The notes under the pieces were generated by a model. The model was not told the DNA's origin, ran no database searches, and saw only the letters and a list, made by a program, of their open reading frames with translations. From Aquimarina sp. AU58 (GTDB lineage: Bacteria; Bacteroidota; Bacteroidia; Flavobacteriales; Flavobacteriaceae), in NCBI RefSeq assembly GCF_900312745.1, contig NZ_OMPD01000009.1:372001-436000 (forward strand): a stretch of 64,000 nucleotides of DNA. The letters are read 5' to 3'. Made by a program: the position numbers and the translations under genes. Position 1 is the first letter of the stretch; the number at the start of each line of letters is the position of its first letter. This document shows positions 42,944-51,230 of this stretch, piece by piece.

Positions 42944-43771
42944 ATGCGACAATTTAATTGTGTTACTATAGAATATTTCAAAGAGCAAGAACTTTTATTT
43001 TGGAAAATCAAAGATACAGGAATGCCAAATTTTTGTCTGGATGGTCTTTGGGAATTTCAGGAGTTCGCAATTTGGGTAAAAGAATACTTTTCACACCCGG
43101 ATCGTCCTCTTAAATTTATTGTTTCGGCTTCAGAACATGACGGAATCTATAATATGGGTGGAGATCTTCCTTTTTTCTTAGAAAATATTAAAACAAAAAA
43201 TGTAGAGAACCTAACGACTTATGCGCATTTATGTATAGATGCGATTTATAATATTTACACTTCTTTTGGTCTGCCTGTAATAAGTGTAGCTCTGGTAGAA
43301 GGAAATGCGTATGGAGGCGGGTTTGAATGTGCATTGGCACATGATTTTATAATTACAGAAGAAAAAATACAGTTTTGTTTACCCGAAAATAAATTTAATT
43401 TATTTCCAGGAATGGGGGCCTATAGTTTACTGTATAGAAAATTAAACACAATAGATGTCGATGCAATAATAAAAAGCGGAAGAATCTATAAAGCAAGATA
43501 TTTACAGTCATTAGGATTAATTGAAGAATTGGCTGAAAAAGGAACTGCTCTAGTATCTTTACATCTCTTTATTAAAAGAATAACTGAGAACTTCAATTTT
43601 GAATACCATCACATACAATGTAAGAAAAGTGTTTTTCCACTAGAAAAAGAAGAACTTTTGAAGGTTACAGATTTATGGGTAGAGGCATGTATGAAAATCA
43701 ATACATTTGACCTTCGTAAAATGGAAATTCTCATAAATGCACAATCTAGAAAAGCTAAAGTAGAAATCTAA
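42944..43771 (+). CDS. RpfF-type (DSF synthase-like) crotonase
   Basis: The 275-residue crotonase-fold enzyme resembles RpfF of Xanthomonas, which makes cis-2-unsaturated fatty acid signals from 3-hydroxyacyl-ACP, more than ordinary enoyl-CoA hydratases. Matching segments are NMGGDLPFFLENI (oxyanion region), SVALVEGNAYGGGFECAL, LPENKFNLFPGMGAYSLL and VTDLWVEACM with INAQSRKAK at the C-terminus. The two RpfF catalytic glutamates correspond to E128 and E148, with the same 20-residue spacing. I use ATG 42944, 5 bp after the previous stop. As last gene of the siderophore operon it probably supplies a 2-enoyl fatty acid for acylation; production of a diffusible signal is the alternative. Confidence 0.8.
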   Translation: MRQFNCVTIEYFKEQELLFWKIKDTGMPNFCLDGLWEFQEFAIWVKEYFSHPDRPLKFIVSASEHDGIYNMGGDLPFFLENIKTKNVENLTTYAHLCIDAIYNIYTSFGLPVISVALVEGNAYGGGFECALAHDFIITEEKIQFCLPENKFNLFPGMGAYSLLYRKLNTIDVDAIIKSGRIYKARYLQSLGLIEELAEKGTALVSLHLFIKRITENFNFEYHHIQCKKSVFPLEKEELLKVTDLWVEACMKINTFDLRKMEILINAQSRKAKVEI

Positions 43772-43777
43772 AATAGA

Positions 43778-44326
43778 TCAACTTAAAACAGCTTCTTCTA
43801 GTACCAGATAAGGCTTTAATTCTAATTTTAACTGATGAATCCATTTTTCTAAGCGTTCATCGCTTAATTGAGATTCGTTATCATGATCCAATGCGAGACC
43901 ATAAAAATAATCTTCTTTTCCTTCTATGACAGCTACAGAATCTGTAAATCGATATCCTTCGATGGGCCAATGCCCAATGATTTCTCCTCCATTTTCTAAT
44001 ACGACTTTGGCAAGTATTCCAATACCATCTACAAAGTATTCTCCATATCCTATTTGATCTCCCAAACCATAAATAGCCACTACTTTGTCGGTAAAATCAA
44101 TTTCTTTAAATTCATCAAAGAAAGTCTCCCAGTCACTTTGCAGATCACCATCATACCATGTTGATAATCCTAAAATTAGGATTTTAAATTGATCAAAATC
44201 TTCTTTAGATACATCATCAATTTCTCTTACATCTAACTCTTCACTATCCCAAAGAGAAACAAAATCTTTGGTAATATCATCAGTACATCCGGTATCTGAT
44301 CCATAGAACAAGCCTATTTTCTTCAT
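43778..44326 (-). CDS. fldA: Flavodoxin
   Basis: The 182-residue protein is a long-chain flavodoxin, an FMN electron carrier that replaces ferredoxin when iron is scarce. The FMN phosphate loop GSDTGCT is at residues 9-15, then STWYDGDLQSDWETFF (FMN ring, Trp/Tyr) and YGLGDQIGYGEYF. Start at ATG 44326, giving MKKIGLFYGS; an ATG four codons upstream is less likely. It converges with the siderophore operon (6 bp apart) and has a TATTTTTG -7 box (44352-44359, minus strand) next to a copy of the putative iron-repressor motif. Confidence 0.95.
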   Translation of the reverse strand: MKKIGLFYGSDTGCTDDITKDFVSLWDSEELDVREIDDVSKEDFDQFKILILGLSTWYDGDLQSDWETFFDEFKEIDFTDKVVAIYGLGDQIGYGEYFVDGIGILAKVVLENGGEIIGHWPIEGYRFTDSVAVIEGKEDYFYGLALDHDNESQLSDERLEKWIHQLKLELKPYLVLEEAVLS

Positions 44327-44351
44327 AATGGTTATCATTAAATATTTCTAC

Positions 44352-44403
44352 AAAAATATATTATTTTTAATTATTCTAAATAAAAATAATGCAATAAATT
44401 TGA
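44352..44403. promoter_or_regulatory. Divergent promoters sharing one putative iron-repressor site
   Basis: Minus-strand -7 box TATTTTTG (44359-44352) faces flavodoxin; plus-strand -7 box TAAATTTG (44396-44403) faces the small Cys protein gene. Between them (44362-44390) lies, read on the minus strand, TTTATTTAGAATAATTA followed by AAAATAA. This is the third copy of the motif found at 31785 and 45886. Confidence 0.55.
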
Positions 44404-44422
44404 ATATCGAAATTTAATAGAT

Positions 44423-44782
44423 ATGTATATTTTAGATCCATTATATTGTAATAGTACTGGTGCCGCTTATACGGTAAAAAAAAATGATGAAGACGATGAA
44501 GCGCAACAAAAAATACAATTGCAAATAGGTGATATTGCTGTTTTGATGAATAATAAAGAAATAAAAACTTTTCTTACCGTTATTCGTTCTGCCCGAAAAG
44601 GGTGTCAATGCAAGAATTGTGATAATCAAAACTTTTATAAAACCATAAAATGTAATACTCCTCAAGTAGAAATTAATTTTAAGTTAACTCCAGAAATTTT
44701 GGATGGATTAGAAGAATTAGTCTTAGGGGTTTTATTTCATAAAGAGTATAAAGATATCTTAGAAAATAATAAGATAAGTTAG
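44423..44782 (+). CDS. Small cysteine-containing protein of unknown function
   Basis: The 119-residue soluble protein has a cysteine cluster, CQCKNCDN, plus further cysteines (YCNS early, IKCNTPQ later), possibly a metal site. An acidic stretch (NDEDDEAQQK) precedes it. No family is recognised. It is divergent from flavodoxin and shares the candidate iron-repressor site, so it is probably made under iron limitation. Confidence 0.6.
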   Translation: MYILDPLYCNSTGAAYTVKKNDEDDEAQQKIQLQIGDIAVLMNNKEIKTFLTVIRSARKGCQCKNCDNQNFYKTIKCNTPQVEINFKLTPEILDGLEELVLGVLFHKEYKDILENNKIS

Positions 44783-44827
44783 TAGATCAATTTGTTAGGA
44801 AGCATCAATATAAATAATTAAGTGGTT

Positions 44828-45841
44828 TTACCGTATGGTCTCTAATCCTCTTTGCCTGTATTTTTTAGGAGTAATACCCTCGAGTTTTTTAAAAGCTGCA
44901 GTAAAATGAGTAGAATTTTTATACCCTACTAATTCTGAAATCTCATATATTGGTTTTTTACCGTGTTGTAATAGTTTTTTTGCTTTACTCATTCTCAAAT
45001 TCAAAGCATATTCAAAGATTGTTGTACCAAAAACACGTTTAAATTCTTTTTTAAGTATAAAGTCATTGAGTCCGACTATACGGGTTAATTCATGAACAGA
45101 GTATTGATTGGTTAGATCAGAGCTTATAATAAACTGAACTTCATATAGCTTTTTAATTAGGTTATCAGTATTTGAGATTTCGGTTTTAGAATTCTTTTGT
45201 ATGTCTAATTGTAGAGATAGTAACTCTAGTACTTTTGATTCTAGAAATAAACGTTTTAATAGCCCTTGTCGAGTATCGGTTAATAGTTCTGCAAGTATTT
45301 CCTGAGTTTTGATACATAGAGGTTTTGTAAACTCTTTATCTTGTTTTTCTAATTCATATTTTTCACGGATTCCATATTCTGAGTCGAGTTTATGTTTTTT
45401 GATAAAATCCAGACTCATCCTGATCTTAATCTCTTTAAAATATTTGTTTTTATGATATTTAATAGATCCAGAAGTTTGGGATATATACAGAAGGTAACTT
45501 TCCTGACTTTCATAAATCAGATCGTAATTTTTTCCATTAATTTTAATGATTTGTTCACCATCAATTAGGTAAGAAAGCTCTAGTGCATTTATCGCATATG
45601 TACCATGAATATCGAAATCCTTGTTTAAGGATACATCAAAAATTGCTATATGTAATCCATCAAAATGGACATACTCTAAATAACCATCTCCATATTCAGG
45701 TAGGAATTGAAATTTTTTTGTAAGTATACCACAGTGTTCCTGGGTATTAATTAGTTCTGTAACAGTATGTAATGTGCATTTATTTTGATTGTTTGAGTTT
45801 GTTGTTTTTGACGACTCTGTATTGCGTCTTTTTTTATCCAT
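44828..45841 (-). CDS. AraC/PchR-type transcriptional regulator
   Basis: The 337-residue regulator has an N-terminal sensing region (ELSYLIDGEQIIKINGKNYD, LLYISQTSGSIKYH) like that of PchR, which senses iron-siderophore, and a C-terminal AraC DNA-binding domain (about 230-335) with two HTH motifs (SVHELTRIVGLNDFILKKEF; IYEISELVGYKNSTHFTAAF, then GITPKKYRQRG). It is divergent from the TonB receptor gene. A paired CGTC repeat covers its own start codon and recurs upstream of the biosynthesis operon; it probably activates both sets of genes and represses itself (inference). Confidence 0.9.
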   Translation of the reverse strand: MDKKRRNTESSKTTNSNNQNKCTLHTVTELINTQEHCGILTKKFQFLPEYGDGYLEYVHFDGLHIAIFDVSLNKDFDIHGTYAINALELSYLIDGEQIIKINGKNYDLIYESQESYLLYISQTSGSIKYHKNKYFKEIKIRMSLDFIKKHKLDSEYGIREKYELEKQDKEFTKPLCIKTQEILAELLTDTRQGLLKRLFLESKVLELLSLQLDIQKNSKTEISNTDNLIKKLYEVQFIISSDLTNQYSVHELTRIVGLNDFILKKEFKRVFGTTIFEYALNLRMSKAKKLLQHGKKPIYEISELVGYKNSTHFTAAFKKLEGITPKKYRQRGLETIR

Positions 45842-45853
45842 AATGCGTCATTT
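45825..45853. promoter_or_regulatory. Putative AraC-family operator between regulator and receptor genes
   Basis: CGTCTTTT (45825) and CGTCATTT (45846) are direct repeats 21 bp apart with TTTATCCA between, matching 31723-31751. The site overlaps the regulator's ATG (45839-45841), which suggests autoregulation, and ends 18 bp before the receptor's -7 box. Confidence 0.6.
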
Positions 45854-45871
45854 TTCTCTTTCCCTAGATAC

Positions 45872-45911
45872 TAATTTTGCAATTAAATTTATTTAGACCA
45901 AATATAAATAA
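45872..45911. promoter_or_regulatory. Receptor promoter, regulator promoter and iron-repressor site
   Basis: Receptor -7 box TAATTTTG (45872-45879), six bases, then a motif beginning AATTTATTTAGACCAAATA (45886-45911), the same arrangement as at 31771-31810. On the opposite strand, TATATTTG (45906-45899) is a -7 box for the AraC-type gene and lies inside the motif, so one bound repressor could shut both. Confidence 0.6.
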
Positions 45912-45951
45912 TAATATAAAGTCTAAACTAAATTGTTTAAAAAAAATTGTA

Positions 45952-48339
45952 ATGTCAGTGATTATTTTAAGAAAAAACAGTGCTCTTTTTTTTCTGTTTT
46001 TATACGCAATGGTCTGTAACGCTCAGAGTAAGGTAACAGGCGTGGTTTTGGATCAGAATTCTAATCCGATTCCCGAAGCATCTATACAGGTTTTAGGACG
46101 TCAAGATAGAGGGACTGTAAGTGATTTTGATGGTAACTTTAGTTTAGAAATACCTCCGGGGTCCTATACTCTAAAAGCTAGCTTTGTAGGTTTTAAGAAC
46201 TACATCAAGAAGATAGTAGTAGATAATTCAACAACTACATCCTTAACAATTGTTCTACAAGAAGATATTAAGGAATTAAGTGATGTGATTGTAAAAGCAA
46301 AATCTAACGCTCGAAATACAAGAGAAAAGGCATTTGAAGTTGAAGTTGTACAGACCAAAGGGCTTAAAAATGTAAGTGTAGATGTCAACTCGATTTTAAT
46401 GACTATTCCTGGTGTAAATGTAAGGCAAAGAGGTGGTTTAGGCTCTGGTTTTGACTTTTCATTAAACGGTTTATCTGGTAAGCAGGTTAAATTTTTTATC
46501 GATGGTATTCCTTTAGAAAATTTTGGGAGCTCATTATCGCTAAATAATTTCCCGGCAACTTTGGTAGAGAGAGCTGAGGTCTATAAAGGTGTTGTTCCTA
46601 TATATTTAGGAGCAGATGCCTTGGGAGGAGCGGTAAATATTATTACAAACCAACGCAAAAATAATTTCCTGGATGTATCTTATGATACGGGGTCTTTTAA
46701 TACGCATCGTGCTACAATAAATGGACAATATTATAGCAAAAAAGGCTTTGCTGTAAAAGTTTCTTCGTTTTATAATTATTCTGATAATGATTATAAGATA
46801 GATGGTATTGAAATAAGAGATGAACTGGGTAATGATACAGGAATCAGACGTGATAATGTAAGACGATTTCATGATGCATATAATTCTCAAATGATCAGTG
46901 TTGAAACTGGTTTTGTAGATAAAAAATTTGCAGATAAATTACTGGTTGGGATTACTGCATCGGCTAATAAAAATGAGATTCAGCATCCTATTGATCCTCA
47001 GAACCCTTTTGGTGAAGTTTTTACAGAGAATGATGTAATTAAAGCTTCTGTTACTTTTGAAAAAGCAAATCTACTCAAGGAAAAGTTAAAAGTAAAGTTA
47101 TATGCTTCTATTGGTCAAAATAATGATAAGGTAGTAGATACTTCTGCACGAAAATATGATTGGTTTGGTAATTTTATAGAAAGGGGAGACCAAAACTTAG
47201 GAGAACTTGAATTTAGTAAAACTTTATTTGAATTTAAGGATAATACACATTTGATTAATGCTTTTGGAAGGTATAAGATCAATGACTGGAGCAAGTTCAA
47301 TATTAATTTTACCAAGAATTATATCAAAAGAAGAGGTGAAGATCCTGCCAGAGTGGGAAGAATACCTTTTAATGACCCCCATATTATAAACAAAAATATA
47401 TTTGGTGTATCCTATGATTTAGGCTTGTTTGATGCTACCTGGAATACCACACTATTCGCTAAAGGATATTTATTAAACTCAGAAGGTATTATTGAAGATT
47501 CATTTACTACTGTAGAAGCAGATCGTTTTACAAAGATTGAGAATACATTCGAAGAACTGGGATACGGATTTGCATCGACCTATAAATTTTCTGATCACGT
47601 TCAGGTAAAAGGCTCGTTTGAGAAAACATTTAGAATTCCTGATGGCTATGAGGTATTTGGAGATGGGTTTCTATTGAAATCAAACCCCGAATTGTTACCA
47701 GAAGAAAGCTATAATGCAAATCTTGGAGTTCTTTTAAATACAGATATTAATAAGTTCAAATTGCGTTTTGATACTAACGTTTTCCTTAGAGAATCAGAGA
47801 ATTTTGTTGCAATTCGATCCGAAGGGATTTTTTCAAGATTTTATAATACCGCAGCAGCAAGAAGTACAGGAATAGAAGGCGAAATTAGAACATTATATAA
47901 TGATATTCTATTTCTGGATCTTAATGCAACCTATCAAAATATTATAGATCGTAATATAGGAGGGAATTCTGGTGTTGATTTTCTAAAAAATCAACGAATT
48001 GCTAATATCCCATATCTATTTGGTAATGCCAGAATAGGATGTAATTTAAAAGATATTTTTTCTACAAACGATCAAGTAACATTCTCCTGGGGTTCTTACT
48101 ACGTACACGATTATCCACTTACCTCTTTTGTAGAAGGAGATCCAAATGAGAGAGATATTATACCAGAACAACTGTCACATAATGTACAGCTAGGATACTC
48201 TTTTAAAAAGGGAACCTATAATATATCTGTACAGGCACGAAATATAACAGACGAGAAAGTGTATGACAATTTTGAAATACAACAGCCAGGAAGAGCTTTC
48301 TATGTAAAATTAAGATACTATTTAACAAACAAAAACTAG
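45952..48339 (+). CDS. TonB-dependent siderophore receptor
   Basis: The outer-membrane receptor of about 795 residues should take up the ferric siderophore made by the adjacent operon. A signal peptide (ending CNAQ) is followed by a carboxypeptidase-regulatory-like domain (GTVSDFDGNFSLEIPPGSY), a plug (SVDVNSILMTIPGVNVRQRG, later GADALGGAVNIIT) and a barrel ending in VKLRYYLTNKN. I choose ATG 45952 because it starts the signal peptide; a TTG at 45877 lies in the promoter. A DUF4374 lipoprotein gene follows after 24 bp. Confidence 0.92.
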   Translation: MSVIILRKNSALFFLFLYAMVCNAQSKVTGVVLDQNSNPIPEASIQVLGRQDRGTVSDFDGNFSLEIPPGSYTLKASFVGFKNYIKKIVVDNSTTTSLTIVLQEDIKELSDVIVKAKSNARNTREKAFEVEVVQTKGLKNVSVDVNSILMTIPGVNVRQRGGLGSGFDFSLNGLSGKQVKFFIDGIPLENFGSSLSLNNFPATLVERAEVYKGVVPIYLGADALGGAVNIITNQRKNNFLDVSYDTGSFNTHRATINGQYYSKKGFAVKVSSFYNYSDNDYKIDGIEIRDELGNDTGIRRDNVRRFHDAYNSQMISVETGFVDKKFADKLLVGITASANKNEIQHPIDPQNPFGEVFTENDVIKASVTFEKANLLKEKLKVKLYASIGQNNDKVVDTSARKYDWFGNFIERGDQNLGELEFSKTLFEFKDNTHLINAFGRYKINDWSKFNINFTKNYIKRRGEDPARVGRIPFNDPHIINKNIFGVSYDLGLFDATWNTTLFAKGYLLNSEGIIEDSFTTVEADRFTKIENTFEELGYGFASTYKFSDHVQVKGSFEKTFRIPDGYEVFGDGFLLKSNPELLPEESYNANLGVLLNTDINKFKLRFDTNVFLRESENFVAIRSEGIFSRFYNTAAARSTGIEGEIRTLYNDILFLDLNATYQNIIDRNIGGNSGVDFLKNQRIANIPYLFGNARIGCNLKDIFSTNDQVTFSWGSYYVHDYPLTSFVEGDPNERDIIPEQLSHNVQLGYSFKKGTYNISVQARNITDEKVYDNFEIQQPGRAFYVKLRYYLTNKN

Positions 48340-48363
48340 TAATAACTATAAAATCATATCATA

Positions 48364-49638
48364 ATGAAAATAATAAATTGTATTAAATATTTGATGTTGC
48401 TAGCAGCAATATCAATACTAGCTACTTCTTGTAGTAGTGACGACGACGGAGGGCCTGTTATAGATCCAACCCCAACTTCTACTTCAAAATATGTAGTTGG
48501 TTTTCAGGCACTTCCTGTAGGGGACGCATCTCCGGTAGACTATATCTTAGAATTGCCATCATTGGCATCACTTACAACTGGTGAAATCTCTGTAGAAGGA
48601 CAAGGAACACCACTAAAAGGTTGGAGGTTTTTTCATAACGTAAAAAATACAGTTTTTACTGCAGGATATTCTGATGATGACAAATGTATTGCCTATGGAT
48701 TAGACAAAGACGGTAAATTGATAGAAAAAGGAAATTTCGCATTTCAATCAACTTTAGATAACTATTCAGCGATAGATGATAAAACACTATTAGCTGTTGA
48801 GCTTACTTATAGTGGATTATCAGATAAGAGATTTCATATTATAAATGCAGAAACAGGTAAACTAGAAAAAATTGTTGAGCATCCTATTGATATTGATAAA
48901 GGAGATGGTACTGCAAAAAATCCAGGAACGATTCCTTGGGTAACAGGTATGGTTTTAAGAGACGGAAAACTGTTTGTTTCTTATCATAAATGGATGGCCG
49001 ATGGTTCTTATGTGACACCAGATGTGAATAGGGCTTATGTTGCAGTTTTTAAATATCCCGAATTCGAATTAGAAAAAATAATTTATGATGATAGAACCAG
49101 TCCGATAGGAGTTAATGGGCATAGCACAGGGATCGAAAAAACAGAAAATGGAGATATTTATTCGTTTTCTACTTCAGCATTAAGTGCTGGTTTTACTTCT
49201 GCTACAAAACCTTCAGGTATTTTAAGAATAAAAAACGGAGCTACAGAATTTGATAAAAGTTATTTCTTTGATGTAGAATCTGCGCCTAATGGAGGAAAAT
49301 TATTCTGGATGGATTATGTGGGAGATGGTAAAGCAATCGCTAGAATAATTATAGACGATACTGTTGGGCCTTGGGGCGTATTTAAAGAAACAGGAGATTT
49401 TTTCAAGCTGGTTATTATTGATTTAGAAAATAAAACCGTTACCGATGTACAAGGGATGCCAACCCATGCCAACCGATATACATCACCGATGTATGTAGAA
49501 GATGGTAAAGCATACCTTAGTAGTTATGCAGGGACAGAAACACATGTGTATATTGTAGATCCTAAAACCGCTACAGCCACCAAAGGTGCTAAAGTACAAG
49601 GATTAGCACTTAAAGGAATTTTTAAAGTAACTAACTAA
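48364..49638 (+). CDS. DUF4374 family lipoprotein
   Basis: The 424-residue lipoprotein (lipobox ILATSC, followed by an acidic SSDDDGG stretch typical of surface-exposed lipoproteins of this phylum) belongs to the DUF4374 family, often found beside TonB receptors for iron compounds. The mature part looks like a beta propeller (VTGMVLRDGKLFVSYHKW, GVNGHSTGIEKTENGDIYSF). It probably helps bind or release iron-siderophore at the surface (inference). A terminator follows. Confidence 0.85.
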   Translation: MKIINCIKYLMLLAAISILATSCSSDDDGGPVIDPTPTSTSKYVVGFQALPVGDASPVDYILELPSLASLTTGEISVEGQGTPLKGWRFFHNVKNTVFTAGYSDDDKCIAYGLDKDGKLIEKGNFAFQSTLDNYSAIDDKTLLAVELTYSGLSDKRFHIINAETGKLEKIVEHPIDIDKGDGTAKNPGTIPWVTGMVLRDGKLFVSYHKWMADGSYVTPDVNRAYVAVFKYPEFELEKIIYDDRTSPIGVNGHSTGIEKTENGDIYSFSTSALSAGFTSATKPSGILRIKNGATEFDKSYFFDVESAPNGGKLFWMDYVGDGKAIARIIIDDTVGPWGVFKETGDFFKLVIIDLENKTVTDVQGMPTHANRYTSPMYVEDGKAYLSSYAGTETHVYIVDPKTATATKGAKVQGLALKGIFKVTN

Positions 49639-49656
49639 TCTAATCTTTGTGAGAAG

Positions 49657-49690
49657 AAACACTCCTGAACAATTTGGTTTAGGAGTGTTT
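49657..49690 (+). terminator. Intrinsic terminator after the DUF4374 gene
   Basis: AAACACTCCT (49657-49666) pairs with AGGAGTGTTT (49681-49690) around a 14-nt loop, followed by a T-rich stretch. Confidence 0.75.
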
Positions 49691-49723
49691 TACATTTTTA
49701 ATCAAAGTATAAAGCAATAAGAA

Positions 49724-50443
49724 ATGAGAAAAATAACAGGATTAGTAATTCTATTATTACTATGTACTACAAAAACTTTTGCACACTTCTTTTGGATAGA
49801 AACCAATCCTAATGGAATGATAAACCAAGAGCACGAAATACGTGTGTATTTTGGAGAATTTGCTAGTGGAGTAGCAGAAAAAACAGACGGTGAAGTATTT
49901 CAAAATGCACAACATTTTACACTTTGGGTTGTGGATCAACAAGGGAATAAGATAAAACTAGAGACCAAAGCAAAATCAGCTTATCATGTAGCTAATTTTA
50001 CTCCAAAATCCGAAGGTACATATTCTATCGTTTTAGATAATAAGAAATATAAGGTTTTAGATTATACTCAATATGATTATGGTATTTTTAGACCACAATA
50101 CCATTCGGTTGCTAAGGTAGAAGTAGGAAAAAATACGACACATAAAACGGTTGCCATAAATCCCGAAAGTATAGCGATAGTTGATCTTTCTACAACATCT
50201 AAACAGGCTAAACTTCAAATACTTTTTAAAGATAAACCTCTGGCAGAAGCAGAAGTTACAGTATTCATAAAAGAGGATTGGTCAAAAAAAGTAAAAACCG
50301 ATAAGAACGGAATGATAACATTTGGTTTGCCTTTTGAAACCCGATATGTGATTGAAGCAACACACGAAGATAAACAACCAGGAACATATGATAGCGTAGC
50401 ATATCAATTTACCTGGCATTGTGCAGTATATACTATCAATTAA
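49724..50443 (+). CDS. DUF4198 family secreted protein
   Basis: The 239-residue protein has a signal peptide (about residues 1-20, ending KTFA) and begins HFFWIETNP, the typical mature start of DUF4198 proteins, which resemble metal-transport accessory proteins such as NikM. An Ig-like C-terminal domain is suggested by KLQILFKDKPLAEAEVTVFI and TDKNGMITFGLP. It follows the receptor genes after a terminator and may belong to the iron-uptake set. Function is not established. Confidence 0.8.
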   Translation: MRKITGLVILLLLCTTKTFAHFFWIETNPNGMINQEHEIRVYFGEFASGVAEKTDGEVFQNAQHFTLWVVDQQGNKIKLETKAKSAYHVANFTPKSEGTYSIVLDNKKYKVLDYTQYDYGIFRPQYHSVAKVEVGKNTTHKTVAINPESIAIVDLSTTSKQAKLQILFKDKPLAEAEVTVFIKEDWSKKVKTDKNGMITFGLPFETRYVIEATHEDKQPGTYDSVAYQFTWHCAVYTIN

Positions 50444-50461
50444 TTTATATTAGAAAAAGCT

Positions 50462-51115
50462 ATGACCGAAAAAGAGTTGAAAGCAATAGCATCCCAATTA
50501 AGTTGCCCTAGTGGAGATTCTGGTCTGGAAATAGCAAAAAAAATGAATCAGTCTAATTTAGGGATGATCCTTAATACGATTAAGAGTTTAAAGCTCGAAA
50601 AAGAGAATCATGTTTTAGAATTAGGACATGGTAATGCTATTCATCTTACTGAAATTCTAAAGCAAGCAAACGACATATCATATGTTGGTTTAGAAATATC
50701 AGAATCAATGAAATCTGAATCTGAGAAGCTCAACAAAAAGTTTGTGAAAAATAACCAATCTATATTTTCACTTTACGATGGTAATACGATTCCTTTTTTA
50801 GATCATTATTTTGATAAAATACTGTCGGTAAACACAATTTACTTTTGGGAAAAACCACTCTTTTTATTAGCAGAAATTTATAGAGTTTTAAAAAAAGATG
50901 GGGTGTGCTCTATAGCATTTGCTGGCATGGATTTTATGAAAACTCTACCTTTTGTAGATTCAAGGTTTGAATTGTATGATGCTAATAAAGTCAAAACTTT
51001 GGCAAATAAAATACCATTCAGATCAATCGAAATTATTGATAAAATAGAAACTGTCGAAAGTAAATCGGGAGATATGGTGAATAGAGAATATACAATCGTA
51101 AAATTTACTAAGTAA
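50462..51115 (+). CDS. Class I SAM-dependent methyltransferase
   Basis: The 217-residue soluble enzyme has the SAM-binding motif VLELGHGNAIHLTEIL (residues 44-59), an acidic residue at the end of strand 2 (YVGLEIS), and DKILSVNTIYFWEKP as the motif IV region, followed by IYRVLKKDGVCSIAF. The substrate is unknown. The gene is 18 bp after the DUF4198 gene and probably shares its transcript. Confidence 0.85.
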   Translation: MTEKELKAIASQLSCPSGDSGLEIAKKMNQSNLGMILNTIKSLKLEKENHVLELGHGNAIHLTEILKQANDISYVGLEISESMKSESEKLNKKFVKNNQSIFSLYDGNTIPFLDHYFDKILSVNTIYFWEKPLFLLAEIYRVLKKDGVCSIAFAGMDFMKTLPFVDSRFELYDANKVKTLANKIPFRSIEIIDKIETVESKSGDMVNREYTIVKFTK

Positions 51116-51130
51116 CCCTATTAGTCGATG

Positions 51131-51175
51131 CAAAAAAAGAGAGAACATACTTGTATAAAGTATGTTCTCTTTATT
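51131..51175. terminator. Bidirectional terminator
   Basis: AGAGAACATACTT (51140-51152) pairs with AAGTATGTTCTCT (51158-51170). An A7 run on the left gives a T-run on the minus strand; the right side is only T-rich. It lies between the convergent methyltransferase and GT2 genes. Confidence 0.85.
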
Positions 51176-51230
51176 GATAGATATATTTAGGGGCAATTTC
51201 GAGTCAAATTTTGTAAGGTAATCTTATACC

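Noticed and set aside
31813-43771. NRPS or polyketide route for the siderophore
   Set aside because: There are no adenylation, condensation, ketosynthase or carrier domains; the enzymes are all of the NRPS-independent type.
45877-45951. TTG start 25 codons upstream of the chosen receptor start
   Set aside because: It lies within the promoter and repressor motif; the ATG at 45952 begins a normal signal peptide.
46606-46890. Minus-strand open frame inside the TonB receptor gene
   Set aside because: Antisense to conserved plug and barrel sequence; Ile-rich translation typical of a shadow.
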